Of a stretch of 64,000 bases of DNA, positions 53,006 to 61,700 are shown piece after piece (position 1 is the stretch's first letter; the number at the start of each line of letters is the position of its first letter). Below the pieces are notes generated by a model, which ran no database searches, was not told where the DNA came from, and saw only the letters and a list, made by a program, of their open reading frames with translations. The position numbers and the translations under genes were made by a program. The stretch is from Novosphingobium sp. KA1 (lineage in GTDB: Bacteria; Pseudomonadota; Alphaproteobacteria; Sphingomonadales; Sphingomonadaceae): contig NZ_CP021247.1 in assembly GCF_017309955.1 (NCBI RefSeq), positions 2,257,001 to 2,321,000 on the forward strand. Reading direction: 5' to 3'.

Positions 53006-53902
53006 GTGCGGTGCGCGCAGAACAAAGGCCCCCCCAGCACCGGCCTCACCGGCCGGTGCGATTGCCAGATATGGAGCCTGACGCTGAGCGAACCGAATCA
53101 GGAACCCGTTTCCGCCCCCCTCGATCATGGCCGGGATCCGGCTGTCCCCCAGGATTCCCTCCCGCGCCATTCGGTCCAGCGCATCCGCCGCGAGATCAGG
53201 CGCCGCAGCCTTGTCGTCAGCCGGGTCGAGCCGCTGGGCTCGGCGATGCTGCGGGTCTGGCTGGAGGGCGAGGATCTCGCCGATTTCGAGAGCGGATCGC
53301 CCGACGATCACATCAAGCTGTTTTTCCCCGTCGCGGGCGCCGGGCCGGACGAGAAACCGGCGATGCGCGACTATACGCCGCGCCTGTTCGATCGTGCCGC
53401 CCGCACGCTGGCGATCGATTTTGCTCTGCATGATCCCGCAGGCCCTGCCACGGCATGGGCGAGGGCGGCCAGGCCCGGCGACGTGCTCAATATCGGCGGT
53501 CCGCGCGGCTCGGCGGTGGTGACCGACGATTTCGACTGGTATCTGCTGGTCGGCGACGAGACCGCGATCCCGCAGTTCTCGCGCCGGATCGAGGAGCTGC
53601 GACCGGGCGTTCCCGTCACCGCGCTGGTTTCGGTCGCGCCGGGGATCCAGCGGGCGCCGGTCCCGGCGCGGGAAGGGCTGACGTGGATCTGGGTGGAACA
53701 CGCAGGCCACGGCGAAGACCCCGCGCCGCTGCTGGCCGCGCTGGGCGATGCCGGACTGCCGGAAGGCGAGGGCTATGCATGGATCGCGGCGGAAGCGGCG
53801 GTGGCGCAGGCCATTCGCGCCAGGCTGACCGACGACATGGGCCATCCGCTGGGCTGGCTGCGTTCGTCCGGTTACTGGACCGTCGGCGAAGCGCAGGGCT
53901 AA
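53006..53902 (+). CDS. Siderophore-interacting protein (flavin-dependent reductase family)
   Basis: About 298 residues if the in-frame GTG at 53006 is used. The family-like part begins near 53160 (RHSVQRIRREIRRRSLVV). It shows SIP/ViuB features: MLRVWLEGEDLADFES, SPDDHIKLFFPV, RDYTPRLFD, and C-terminal WYLLVGDETAIPQFSRRIEEL and GYAWIAAEAA. Such proteins bind FAD and reduce ferric siderophores in the cytoplasm. No ATG is in frame; a TTG at 52907 is the only longer option and would lie directly behind a terminator, so the first 50 residues are doubtful. It follows the beta-oxidation genes without evident functional link. Confidence 0.75.
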   Translation: MRCAQNKGPPSTGLTGRCDCQIWSLTLSEPNQEPVSAPLDHGRDPAVPQDSLPRHSVQRIRREIRRRSLVVSRVEPLGSAMLRVWLEGEDLADFESGSPDDHIKLFFPVAGAGPDEKPAMRDYTPRLFDRAARTLAIDFALHDPAGPATAWARAARPGDVLNIGGPRGSAVVTDDFDWYLLVGDETAIPQFSRRIEELRPGVPVTALVSVAPGIQRAPVPAREGLTWIWVEHAGHGEDPAPLLAALGDAGLPEGEGYAWIAAEAAVAQAIRARLTDDMGHPLGWLRSSGYWTVGEAQG

Positions 53903-53930
53903 ACGGAGCCCAACATCCCGCTCTCTATTC

Positions 53931-54014
53931 CGTCATCCCCGCGAAGGCGGGGTTCCCGCTTGTTCTTGCGGCGGGGCGAAAGAAAGCGGGGCCCCCGCCT
54001 TCGCGGGGGCGACG
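53931..54014. repeat. REP-like inverted repeat, copy 2
   Basis: Starts CGTCATCCCCGCGAAGG and ends CCTTCGCGGGGGCGACG; the same family as 50909-50998, with a shorter centre. It lies in the gap between two convergent genes. Confidence 0.85.
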
Positions 54015-54033
54015 AAGCGTATTCGGGGAGGTT

Positions 54034-54082
54034 GGCCTAAAAGGCCGAAAGATGTTGGGGCAGGGCGCTTGGCCCCGCCCCA
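54034..54082. terminator. Two hairpins between convergent genes
   Basis: GGCCT/AGGCC (54034-54046, loop AAA) and a longer stem TGGGGC-GGGC/GCCC-GCCCCA (54056-54082). They lie just behind the leucine dehydrogenase stop on the minus strand. Confidence 0.45.
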
Positions 54083-54091
54083 GACTCAATC

Positions 54092-55141
54092 TTACGCTGC
54101 GACCAGACGGCCGCGCGCGACCAGTTGCTGGGCCATCTCGTCGGCGACGACATGGCTCGGACGGCCTTCGCTCTCGGCCGTGGCGAGGATTTCGCCCAGG
54201 CGCTCGGCGATCAGGTCGATACGGCCGCCGACCTGGTCCTCGGTCTCACCGAGGTATTCGGCCACCACGTTGATGATGCCGCCCGCGTTGACCACGTAGT
54301 CCGGCGCATAGGCGATGCCGCGTTCGGCCAGACGCGCGCCGTCCAGTTCGGTGGCGAGCTGGTTGTTGGCGCCGCCGCAGACGAGGCGGGCGCGCAGCAC
54401 CGGGATGGTCTGTTCGTTCAGCACCGCGCCCAGCGCACAGGGGGCGAAGATCTCCGCTTCGGCGGCGAGGATCTCGTCGGGCGCGACCACGCGGCCACCG
54501 AACCTGGCGGCAAGCGCCTCGGCGCGGGCCGGATCGGCGTCGGCGAGGACCAGCCTGGCGCCGGCTTCATGCAGCAGCTCGGCCAGGTGCGAACCGACAT
54601 TGCCGGTGCCCTGCAGCGCCACGGTCAACCCGCGCACGTCCGAGCCCAGGCTCACGCGCGCGGCGGCCTGCATCGACTTGAAGATGCCGAGCGCGGTCCA
54701 GGGCGAGGGGTCGCCGCCGGCAAAACCCGGCTTCTTGTCGAGACCGGCCACGTGGCGGGTTTCCTCGGCAATCGCGCGCATGTCGGCGATGGTGGTGCCG
54801 ACGTCTTCCGCGGTCACGTACTGGCCGCCCAGCTTCTCGACCGCACGGCCGAAGGCGCGGAACATGGCGGCGCGGTCGAAGCTGCCTTCGGGGCGCTGGA
54901 GCACGGCCTTGCCGCCGCCGAAGGGCAGTCCGGCAATCGCGTTCTTGTAGGTCATGCCGCGGGCAAGGCGCAGGGCGTCGGTCGCCAGTGCGTCCTGATC
55001 GGCATAGTTCCAGAAGCGGCAGCCGCCCGCCGCCGGGCCAAGCGAGGTCGAATGAATGGCAATCACGCCCTTCGCGCCGCTTTCGGGGTCGTCGATCACC
55101 ACGAACTGTTCACCCAGTTCGCAATCCAGCGTGTTCACCAT
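54092..55141 (-). CDS. Leucine/valine/phenylalanine dehydrogenase (Glu/Leu/Phe/Val family)
   Basis: A 349-residue NAD-dependent amino acid dehydrogenase. Catalytic lysines are Lys66 and Lys78 in MTYKNAIAGLPFGGGKAVL; the NAD motif is LQGTGNVGSHLAE near residue 174; GPAAGGCRFW and DYVVNAGGIINV are also typical of leucine dehydrogenases (about 350 residues, shorter than glutamate dehydrogenases). It deaminates branched-chain amino acids to 2-oxoacids, which fits isovaleryl-CoA dehydrogenase encoded in the same region. ATG 55141 is preceded by AGGA; GTG 55159 is an alternative start. It is divergent from an Lrp-type gene, 133 bp apart. Confidence 0.92.
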   Translation of the reverse strand: MVNTLDCELGEQFVVIDDPESGAKGVIAIHSTSLGPAAGGCRFWNYADQDALATDALRLARGMTYKNAIAGLPFGGGKAVLQRPEGSFDRAAMFRAFGRAVEKLGGQYVTAEDVGTTIADMRAIAEETRHVAGLDKKPGFAGGDPSPWTALGIFKSMQAAARVSLGSDVRGLTVALQGTGNVGSHLAELLHEAGARLVLADADPARAEALAARFGGRVVAPDEILAAEAEIFAPCALGAVLNEQTIPVLRARLVCGGANNQLATELDGARLAERGIAYAPDYVVNAGGIINVVAEYLGETEDQVGGRIDLIAERLGEILATAESEGRPSHVVADEMAQQLVARGRLVAA

Positions 55142-55274
55142 TTCCGTTGTCGTCCTCACTTTGGGGGAGCGTTGGAAATAGCAGTGTTTGGCCTGATAAA
55201 AATTGCGAATTTGCCGGTAAATGCGCTACGTATGGCGTCATCTATTCGGTGAATGTGAAATTTTGGAATTGAAT

Positions 55275-55748
55275 ATGTCAAGCGGGCTCGATGAGTACGA
55301 AAAGAAGATCCTGGCGATTCTCCAGGTCGATGCCTCGCGCTCCTCGGCCGACATCGCGCAGGAGATCGGCCTGTCGCAGGCGCCGTGCTGGCGGCGCATC
55401 CAGCGGCTCAAGGACGAAGGCTATATCCGCAGCGAGGTCTGCGTGCTCGACCGGCGCAAGATCGGCCTGCGCGCGCAAGTCTTTGCGCAAGTGAAGCTGA
55501 CCGCGCATGGCCGCGCCAACCTGTCGCAGTTCGCCGATGCCATGAACGCCTTTCCCGAAGTGCTCGATTGCTACGTGCTGATGGGGTCGGTGGACTTCAT
55601 GCTGCGCATCGTCACCGAGGACATCGAGGCTTACGAGCGGTTCTTTTTCGAGAAACTCTCGCAAGTGCCCGGGGTGCAGGAAATCAATTCGATGGTCGCG
55701 CTCTCGGAGATCAAGTTCACTACCGCATTGCCGCTGGACCATCTGTAG
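55275..55748 (+). CDS. Lrp/AsnC-family regulator
   Basis: A 157-residue regulator. It begins MSSGLDEYEKKILAILQVDASRSSADIAQEIGLSQAPCWRRIQRL, the typical Lrp helix-turn-helix, followed by the RAM effector domain with AFPEVLDCYVLMGSVDFMLRIV. It is divergent from the leucine dehydrogenase gene, which is the standard arrangement for Lrp-type proteins that activate catabolism of branched-chain amino acids (BkdR-like). The frame extends upstream to 55221, but ATG 55275 gives the family start. Confidence 0.93.
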   Translation: MSSGLDEYEKKILAILQVDASRSSADIAQEIGLSQAPCWRRIQRLKDEGYIRSEVCVLDRRKIGLRAQVFAQVKLTAHGRANLSQFADAMNAFPEVLDCYVLMGSVDFMLRIVTEDIEAYERFFFEKLSQVPGVQEINSMVALSEIKFTTALPLDHL

Positions 55749-55759
55749 GAGGCTCTTTG

Positions 55760-55820
55760 GAAATTCGCGGAAGAGCGAATTTCGGTTCGGTGCCGAACCA
55801 TCCGAAACGCCGTTTCGGAT
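55760..55820. repeat. Pair of palindromes after the Lrp gene
   Basis: GAAATTCGC/GCGAATTTC (55760-55783, loop of six) and ATCCGAAACG/CGTTTCGGAT (55800-55820, one-base centre). The first resembles the hairpins at 56569-56637. The gap 55749-55936 has no gene. Confidence 0.75.
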
Positions 55821-55924
55821 CAGACTGACGAAGCGTTGCGGGGGAGGGTGTTTGCGCCCTTTGCACCCGGTTATGACCTATCATATCTCGCACGCCACTG
55901 GACGGGGCGGGTGTGGATAACTAT

Positions 55925-55938
55925 ATACCGACCGGTAT
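55925..55938. promoter_or_regulatory. Putative TetR operator over the tetR start codon
   Basis: ATACCG-AC-CGGTAT, a perfect six-base inverted repeat with a two-base centre. It overlaps the ATG at 55937, suggesting autorepression. The same core recurs at 56711-56722 and, as ATACCAATCGGTA, at 56758-56770. Confidence 0.75.
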
Positions 55939-56557
55939 GAAATGCTCCGACTCCATTGCCGCCCCGCGTGGTCGCCCGCGTGAATTCGATCCCGAACAGG
56001 CGCTTACCTCGGCTCTGCGCGTGTTCTGGCAGCGTGGTTACGAAGGCGCGTCGATGGCCGAGCTGACCGAGGCGATGGGCATCACCAAGCCCAGCCTCTA
56101 TGCCTGTTTCGGGAACAAGGAGGCGCTTTTCAAGAAGGCGCTGGACCTCTACGAGCGCGACAAGCTGGCCTATGTCGGCAAGGCGCTGGAAGCGCCGACC
56201 GCGCGCGGCGTGGCCGAGCGCCTGCTCAACGGCGCGATCACGACTCACTGCGGCGGCGGCGGCAACGATCCGAACGGATGCCTCAGCGTGATCTCCACCG
56301 TGGCCTGCACGATGGAGGATGCCTCCATCCGCGACTTCGTGGTGGCGCGCCGGCTGGCGACCGAAGACTCGCTGATCGCGCGTTTCGAGCGTGCCAAGGA
56401 TGAGGGTGACCTGCCCGATGCCGTCGATCCCCGTTCGCTGGCCCATTGCCTGATGACCGTGCTGCAGGGCATGTCGGTGAAGGCGCAGGGCGGTGCCTGC
56501 ACGCAGGAAGCGAAGGGCGTGGTCGATACCTTCCTCGCCATGTGGCCGGGCAAGTAA
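55937..56557 (+). CDS. TetR/AcrR-family repressor of the RND operon
   Basis: 206 residues from ATG 55937; a GTG at 55913 would add eight residues but is on the other side of the operator. The DNA-binding domain is RGRPREFDPEQALTSALRVFWQRGYEGASMAELTEAMGITKPSLYACFGNKEALF. The C-terminal ligand domain has VISTVACTMEDASIRDFVVARR. It lies ahead of the RND efflux operon on the same strand, and palindromes with the same TACCG/CGGTA core lie at its start and in front of that operon, so it should repress both until an inducer binds. Confidence 0.9.
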   Translation: MKCSDSIAAPRGRPREFDPEQALTSALRVFWQRGYEGASMAELTEAMGITKPSLYACFGNKEALFKKALDLYERDKLAYVGKALEAPTARGVAERLLNGAITTHCGGGGNDPNGCLSVISTVACTMEDASIRDFVVARRLATEDSLIARFERAKDEGDLPDAVDPRSLAHCLMTVLQGMSVKAQGGACTQEAKGVVDTFLAMWPGK

Positions 56558-56568
56558 GATTCGTCTGA

Positions 56569-56637
56569 AAATCCGCCGAAGGCGGATTTCGGCGGCGCCG
56601 GCCCACTCCCCCACGAAATGCGCTGAAAGCGCATTTC
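56569..56637. repeat. Two perfect hairpins of one family behind tetR
   Basis: AAATCCGCC-GAA-GGCGGATTT (56569-56589) and GAAATGCGCT-GAA-AGCGCATTTC (56615-56637). Both have the loop GAA and compensatory changes in the stem. They may terminate tetR transcription. Confidence 0.8.
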
Positions 56638-56710
56638 CAAACCAGGGCCGCGAAAAAATTTCATTCACCCACCGTTCACGCCCTTGAAATTGCTGCGTTG
56701 CACCTAATTT

Positions 56711-56722
56711 TACCGAGCGGTA
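56711..56722. promoter_or_regulatory. TetR operator-like palindrome upstream of the RND promoter
   Basis: TACCG-AG-CGGTA, same core as at 55925-55938, 12 bp before the TTGACG element of the candidate promoter. Confidence 0.65.
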
Positions 56723-56733
56723 CAGAAAACCGC

Positions 56734-56773
56734 TTGACGATTTCTGTACCGCTATATATACCAATCGGTACAG
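56734..56773 (+). promoter_or_regulatory. Candidate RND operon promoter with embedded operator
   Basis: TTGACG at 56734-56739, 17 bases, then TATACC at 56757-56762 as -35 and -10 elements. CTGTACCG (56744-56751) and CGGTACAG (56766-56773) form an inverted repeat over this region, and ATACCAATCGGTA within it matches the operator at the tetR start. Repressor binding here would block the polymerase. Confidence 0.65.
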
Positions 56774-57030
56774 AACGAGGGCACAGCCGACTCGCCGCAC
56801 AGACGGGAGATCGGGGCCGGAGTTCCTCCCCGGCGCCGCCCGCCCCCCCGCGGGCGGCTCCATAGAATAACCGAAAGCAGCCGGCGCTGCGGAGCCCTGT
56901 CTCCGCGCGGTGCCGGTCTGCGTCCAAAGACTTTCCGATGCCCCTTGCATCGGAGCACGCCGGCGCGCGCCCTTAACCTCCCCCTCCTGTCCCGAGGGCG
57001 CGCGTCGGTTCCTTTTCAGGGAGCACAAAC

Positions 57031-57429
57031 ATGGCCTTCATCGATTTTTCCGATGCAGCGCACACCGCGCTGCCCGTCGCAAATTCCAATCCGGCCCCCA
57101 GCATGCCCGCCGAAAGCCTGCTGAGCCGGCTCGAACGCCGCGTCGTTGAACTGGCGCGCGAGGACGGGCTGAACAGCCTGATCCCGCAGCGCCCGCGCCG
57201 CTGGCTCGCCCGCCTGATCCTGGGCCCGACGCCGCCCTCCCGGATGCTCGCCAACGAGCAGCTGGAAGCGCTGCGGCAACTGGCCGTCCGGGCCTGGCAC
57301 CATGGTTACACCCTGCCGGTCTCGGCGATCCGTGAGGCTGAAGCTGCGGGTCACAGCGAAGCCAAGGTCGGCGCCGTCATCGATTTCATCGGGCGCAGCC
57401 GCGCCCCGGTCCGGAGACTTGCTGCGTGA
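57031..57429 (+). CDS. Unrecognised 132-residue protein leading the RND operon
   Basis: I do not recognise a family. The ATG follows AGGGAGCACAAAC, a good ribosome binding site. The product starts MAFIDFSDAAHTALPVANS, then has a Pro-rich joint, a helical stretch SLLSRLERRVVELAREDGLNSL, a basic segment PQRPRRWLARLIL, and a C-terminal half with EQLEALRQLAVRAWHHGY and VGAVIDFIGRSR. There is no signal peptide or membrane segment. The stop overlaps the GTG of the adaptor gene by four bases, so it is translationally coupled to the pump and probably made in similar amounts. The basic helical character recalls small DUF1127-like or RNA/DNA-associated proteins, but that is a guess. Confidence 0.7.
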   Translation: MAFIDFSDAAHTALPVANSNPAPSMPAESLLSRLERRVVELAREDGLNSLIPQRPRRWLARLILGPTPPSRMLANEQLEALRQLAVRAWHHGYTLPVSAIREAEAAGHSEAKVGAVIDFIGRSRAPVRRLAA

Positions 57430-58736
57430 ATGCTCCTGTAAAACTGGAAGAAACGGCCACGGTGTCGACGCCCCCCGGCGACACCGGCCGCAAGCGAGGG
57501 AGCGGTCGCCACATGGCGATCGGCGCCATCGCTCTGGTCGCGGTGGCGGGGCTGGGGTGGAAGCTGTTCCACGAAGCCCCCGCCGATGCCGCTCCCATGC
57601 CGCCTGCCGTGGTGCAGGCCGCCAATCCGCTGGTCCGGCAGGTGACCGAGTGGGACGACTATGTCGGCCGCTTCGCCCCCAGCAAGACCGTCGAAGTGCG
57701 CCCGCGCGTTTCGGGCGCGGTCACCCGGATCCTGTTCCGCGACGGCGACTTCGTGCAGGCCGGACAGGCGCTGTTCGTGGTCGATCCGCGTCCCTACCGT
57801 GCCGCGCTTGCCGAAGCCCAGGCCGAAGTCGCCTCGGCGCAGGCGGCGCTGACGCTCGCCCGTTCGGACTATGCGCGCGTTGCCGGGCTCAAGGGTGACG
57901 AGGCGATGGCCGCCAGCGAGGTCGACCAGTTGCGCTCGCGGGTGAGGGCGGCCGATGCCCAGCTGGCCGCCGCGCAGGCGCGGGTGCGCCAGCGCGCGCT
58001 CGATGTCGAGTTCTCGACCGTGCGTGCCCCGATTTCGGGCCGCATCTCGGACCGCCGGGTGGACGTGGGCAACCTCGTCTCGGGCGAGAACGGCACCGGC
58101 GCCAGCCTGCTGACCACGATCAATGCGGTCAGCCCGATCTACTTCACCTTCGACGCCTCCGAAGCGCTGTTCCTCAAGACCCAGCGCGAAAAGGCCGAGC
58201 ACAAGGACGCCGCGAACGTGCAGGTCCGCCTGCAGGACGAGACGGCCTACCGCTGGAACGGCAAGCTGGACTTCACCGACAACGGGCTCGACCCGCGTTC
58301 GGGCACGATCCGCGTGCGTGCCGTGCTCGACAACAAGGACGGCTTCCTGACGCCGGGCATGTTCGGCAACATGCGTCTGGCCGAAGGCGGCACCGTCACG
58401 GCCATGCTGGTGCCCGACGATGCGATCCAGTCCGACCAGGCCCGCAAGGTGGTGCTGACGGTTGGCAAGGACGGCACCGTTGCCGCCAAGCCGGTCGAAC
58501 TCGGCCCGCTGGTCGACGGTCTGCGGGTGATCCGTGCGGGGCTGGTCCCCAGCGACCGCGTGGTCATCTCCAACTATCAGGCCGCCGTCGCCGGCGCCAA
58601 GGTCAATACCCGTCGCGGCCAGATCGCGCCCGACATGAAGGCAGCGGCCGCCGCTGCCGCTTCCGGCCCCAGCTCGCCCGCCGCGGCGCAGGCCACCATC
58701 GCGCCCGTCCGGGCGCAGGCCACTATCGCCCATTGA
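57426..58736 (+). CDS. RND efflux periplasmic adaptor (membrane fusion protein)
   Basis: A 436-residue adaptor. An N-terminal membrane anchor (HMAIGAIALVAVAGLGWKLF, about 30-49) precedes the lipoyl/hairpin region: VEVRPRVSGAVTRILFRDGDFVQAGQALFVVDPRPY, a long alpha-hairpin with ALAEAQAEVASAQAAL, then VRAPISGRISDRRVDVGNLV and the barrel domain. It has no lipobox cysteine, so it is anchored by the helix. The tail is Ala/Pro-rich with two ATIAPVRAQ-like repeats. It links the inner-membrane pump to the NodT channel. Start at a GTG overlapping the preceding stop. Confidence 0.93.
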   Translation: MNAPVKLEETATVSTPPGDTGRKRGSGRHMAIGAIALVAVAGLGWKLFHEAPADAAPMPPAVVQAANPLVRQVTEWDDYVGRFAPSKTVEVRPRVSGAVTRILFRDGDFVQAGQALFVVDPRPYRAALAEAQAEVASAQAALTLARSDYARVAGLKGDEAMAASEVDQLRSRVRAADAQLAAAQARVRQRALDVEFSTVRAPISGRISDRRVDVGNLVSGENGTGASLLTTINAVSPIYFTFDASEALFLKTQREKAEHKDAANVQVRLQDETAYRWNGKLDFTDNGLDPRSGTIRVRAVLDNKDGFLTPGMFGNMRLAEGGTVTAMLVPDDAIQSDQARKVVLTVGKDGTVAAKPVELGPLVDGLRVIRAGLVPSDRVVISNYQAAVAGAKVNTRRGQIAPDMKAAAAAAASGPSSPAAAQATIAPVRAQATIAH

Positions 58737-58796
58737 TCCACCCATCAGGGGGGCGGTCCATTCCGTGACCGTCCCCCGTGAGAGGGGCATATTCCC

Positions 58797-61700
58797 ATGC
58801 GATTTTCCCGGTTCTTCATCGACCGGCCGATCTTCGCAGGCGTCATCGCGGTGCTTGTCACCGTGGTGGGGGCGCTTGCGTTCTTCGGCCTGCCGGTCAG
58901 CCAGTATCCCGACATCGTCCCCCCGACGGTGACGGTGACCGCCCAATATCCCGGCGCTTCCGCCGAAACCGTTGCCGACACCGTGGCTGCTCCCATCGAG
59001 CAGGAGATCAACGGCGTCGACAACATGCTCTACATGTCCTCGCAGTCCACCGGCGACGGCAAGGTGACGATCACCGTCACCTTCAAGATCGGCACCGACC
59101 TCGATGCCGCGCAGGTTCTCGTGCAGAACCGCGTTGCCGTGGCCGAGCCGCGCCTGCCCGAAGCGGTGCGCGCGATGGGTGTCGTCACCCGCAAGACCTC
59201 GCCCGACTTCCTGATGGTGGTGAACCTGCAGTCCCCGGACGGCACGTTCAACCGCGACTACCTGTCGAACTATGCGCTGACGCAGGTGAAGGACCGCCTT
59301 GCGCGGCTTGACGGCGTGGGCGACGTGCAGCTGTTCGGCTCGCGCGATTATGGCATGCGCATCTGGATCGACCCGAACAAGGCCGCCGCCATGAACCTGA
59401 CGGCGGGCGAGATCGTCGACGCGCTGAAGGCGCAGAACGTGCAGGTCTCGTCCGGCTCGATCGGCGCGCCGCCGTTCGATCGCGGCAATGCCTACCAGGT
59501 CGGCGTCGAGATGCAGGGCCGCCTCAACACCCCCGAACAGTTCGGCGACATCGTCGTGCGGACCGATGCCGATGGCCGTCAGGTCCGCGTGCGCGACGTC
59601 GCGCGGGTCGAACTGGGCGCGCAGGACTACACCACCAACACCTACCTTTCGGGCAAGCCCACCGTCGTGATCGCGGTGCTGCAGCGCCCGGGCTCGAACG
59701 CGCTCGACGCCGCCAAGGCGGTGCGCGCCGAGATGGACAATGTCGCCAAGTCCTTCCCCAAGGGCCTGGAATACTCGGTGATCTACAACCCCACCGAATT
59801 CATCGGCCAGTCGATCGATGCGGTCTATCACACGCTGTTCGAGGCGGTGATCCTCGTCGTGCTCGTCATCCTTGTCTTCCTCCAGAACTGGCGCGCGGCG
59901 GTGATTCCGATCATCGCGATCCCGGTGTCGCTGGTCGGCACCGCGATCATGCTCGCGGCGGTCGGCTATTCGCTCAACAACCTCTCGCTGTTCGGCCTTG
60001 TCCTCGCGATCGGTATCGTCGTCGACGACGCCATCGTCGTGGTCGAGAACGTCGAGCGCTATATCGAGGAAGGCATGAAGCCGATCGAGGCCGCCCGGCG
60101 CTCGATGGACGAAGTGACCGGCGCGCTGATCGCCATCGTCCTGGTGCTCTGCGCGGTGTTTGTGCCGACGCTGTTCATCACCGGCATGTCGGGGCAGTTC
60201 TACAAGCAGTTCGCCGTCACCATCACCACGGCGACCGCGATCTCGCTGCTGCTCTCGCTCACGCTTTCGCCCGCGCTGGCCGCGCTGCTGCTGAAGGACA
60301 AGCACGGCCTTGCGGCCAATGCCCCGCGCTGGAAGCGGGTGCTGCAAGGCGCCGCGGACAAGTTCAACCACGGCTTCGACCGGATGAGCGATCGCTATGC
60401 CGCGCTGACGCTCAGGCTGGTGAAGGCGCCGGTGAAGATGATGGCGACTTATGCCGCCCTCATCGCCGCCACCGTGGGCATGTTCTGGGCGACGCCGACC
60501 GGCTTCATCCCGCAGCAGGACCAGGGTTACTTCCTCGCCGCGATCTTCCTGCCGCCGGGCTCCTCGCTCAGCCGCACGGACGAAGTGACGCAGGAAGTCG
60601 CCAAGCGCATCCTGCCGATCAAGGGCCTGCGCGGCGCGGTGATGTTCGCGGGCTTCCATGGGCCCTCGCAGACCGCAGCACCCGATGCCGCCGCCATCTA
60701 CTTCCCCTTCAAGAGCTTCGAGGAGCGCAAGCAGCTCGGCGTCACTTACGAAGGCATCATGGCGCAGGCGCAGGAAGCCATCAAAGGCTACGACAAGGCA
60801 CAGGTCCTCGTCATTCCGCCGCCGACCATCAACGGCATCGTCCCCCCGGGCGGTTACCGCATGATCGTGGAGGACAACGAAGGCCGCGGTCTGGGTGAAC
60901 TCCAGAAGGCCGCCGGCGCGCTGATCGCGCAGGCCAACCAGCAGCCGCAGCTCCAGCAGGTCTACACCCTGTTCAGCATGAACACCCCGCGTGTCTATGC
61001 CGACGTGGACCGCCGCAAGGCCGACATGCTGGGCGTCTCGCCGTCCAGGATCTTCGAAGCGATGCAGGTCTACCTCGGTTCGTCCTACATCAACGACTTC
61101 AACCTGCTCGGCCGTACCTACCGCGTCACCGCCCAGGCCGATGCGCCCTATCGCGGATCGACGGCGGATATCGCCAACCTCAAGGCCCGTTCGGACTCGG
61201 GGGCGATGGTGCCGGTCGGCTCGGTAGCGACCTTCAAGGACGAGACCGGACCCTACCGCGTGGTGCGCTACAACCTGCACCCGGCGGTGGAAATCGACGG
61301 CAGCTACGGCAAGGGCTACTCCTCGGGCCAGTCGCTGGCGACGATGGAAAAGGTGGCAGACGAAACGCTCCCCTCGGGCTACGGCCGTGAGTGGACGGGT
61401 ATCGCCTACCAGCAGGCGACGGCCGGCAACACCGCCGGGATCGTCTTCGGCATGGCGGTGCTGTTCGTCTTCCTGGTCCTGGCCGCCCAGTACGAGAGCC
61501 TGACCCTGCCGCTATCGATCATCCTGATCGTGCCGATGTGCCTGTTCGCGGCGATGCTGGGCGTGAACCTGCGCGGGATGGACAACAATATCCTGACGCA
61601 AATCGGTCTCGTCGTGCTGATCGCGCTGGCGGCCAAGAACGCGATCCTCGTGGTCGAGTTCGCCAAGCAGGCCGAGGACGAGCGGGGCTACTCGCCGGTG

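Larger units (their letters stand above)
56558..57030. other. 473-bp intergenic region before the RND operon
   Basis: No gene seen. It holds two REP-like hairpins (56569-56589, 56615-56637), TetR operator-like palindromes and a candidate promoter (56711-56773), a G/C-rich hairpin (56835-56858: GCCGCCCGC/GCGGGCGGC, loop of six C) and then a purine-poor leader up to the ATG at 57031. The hairpin lies in the expected 5' untranslated region and could influence translation or elongation. Confidence 0.7.

Noticed and set aside
57351..61280. A minus-strand open frame of 1309 codons opposite the RND adaptor and pump genes
   Set aside because: Composition is Arg/His/Gly/Asp-rich without any domain, as expected from the reverse strand of G/C-biased coding sequence. 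The plus-strand genes are unmistakable.
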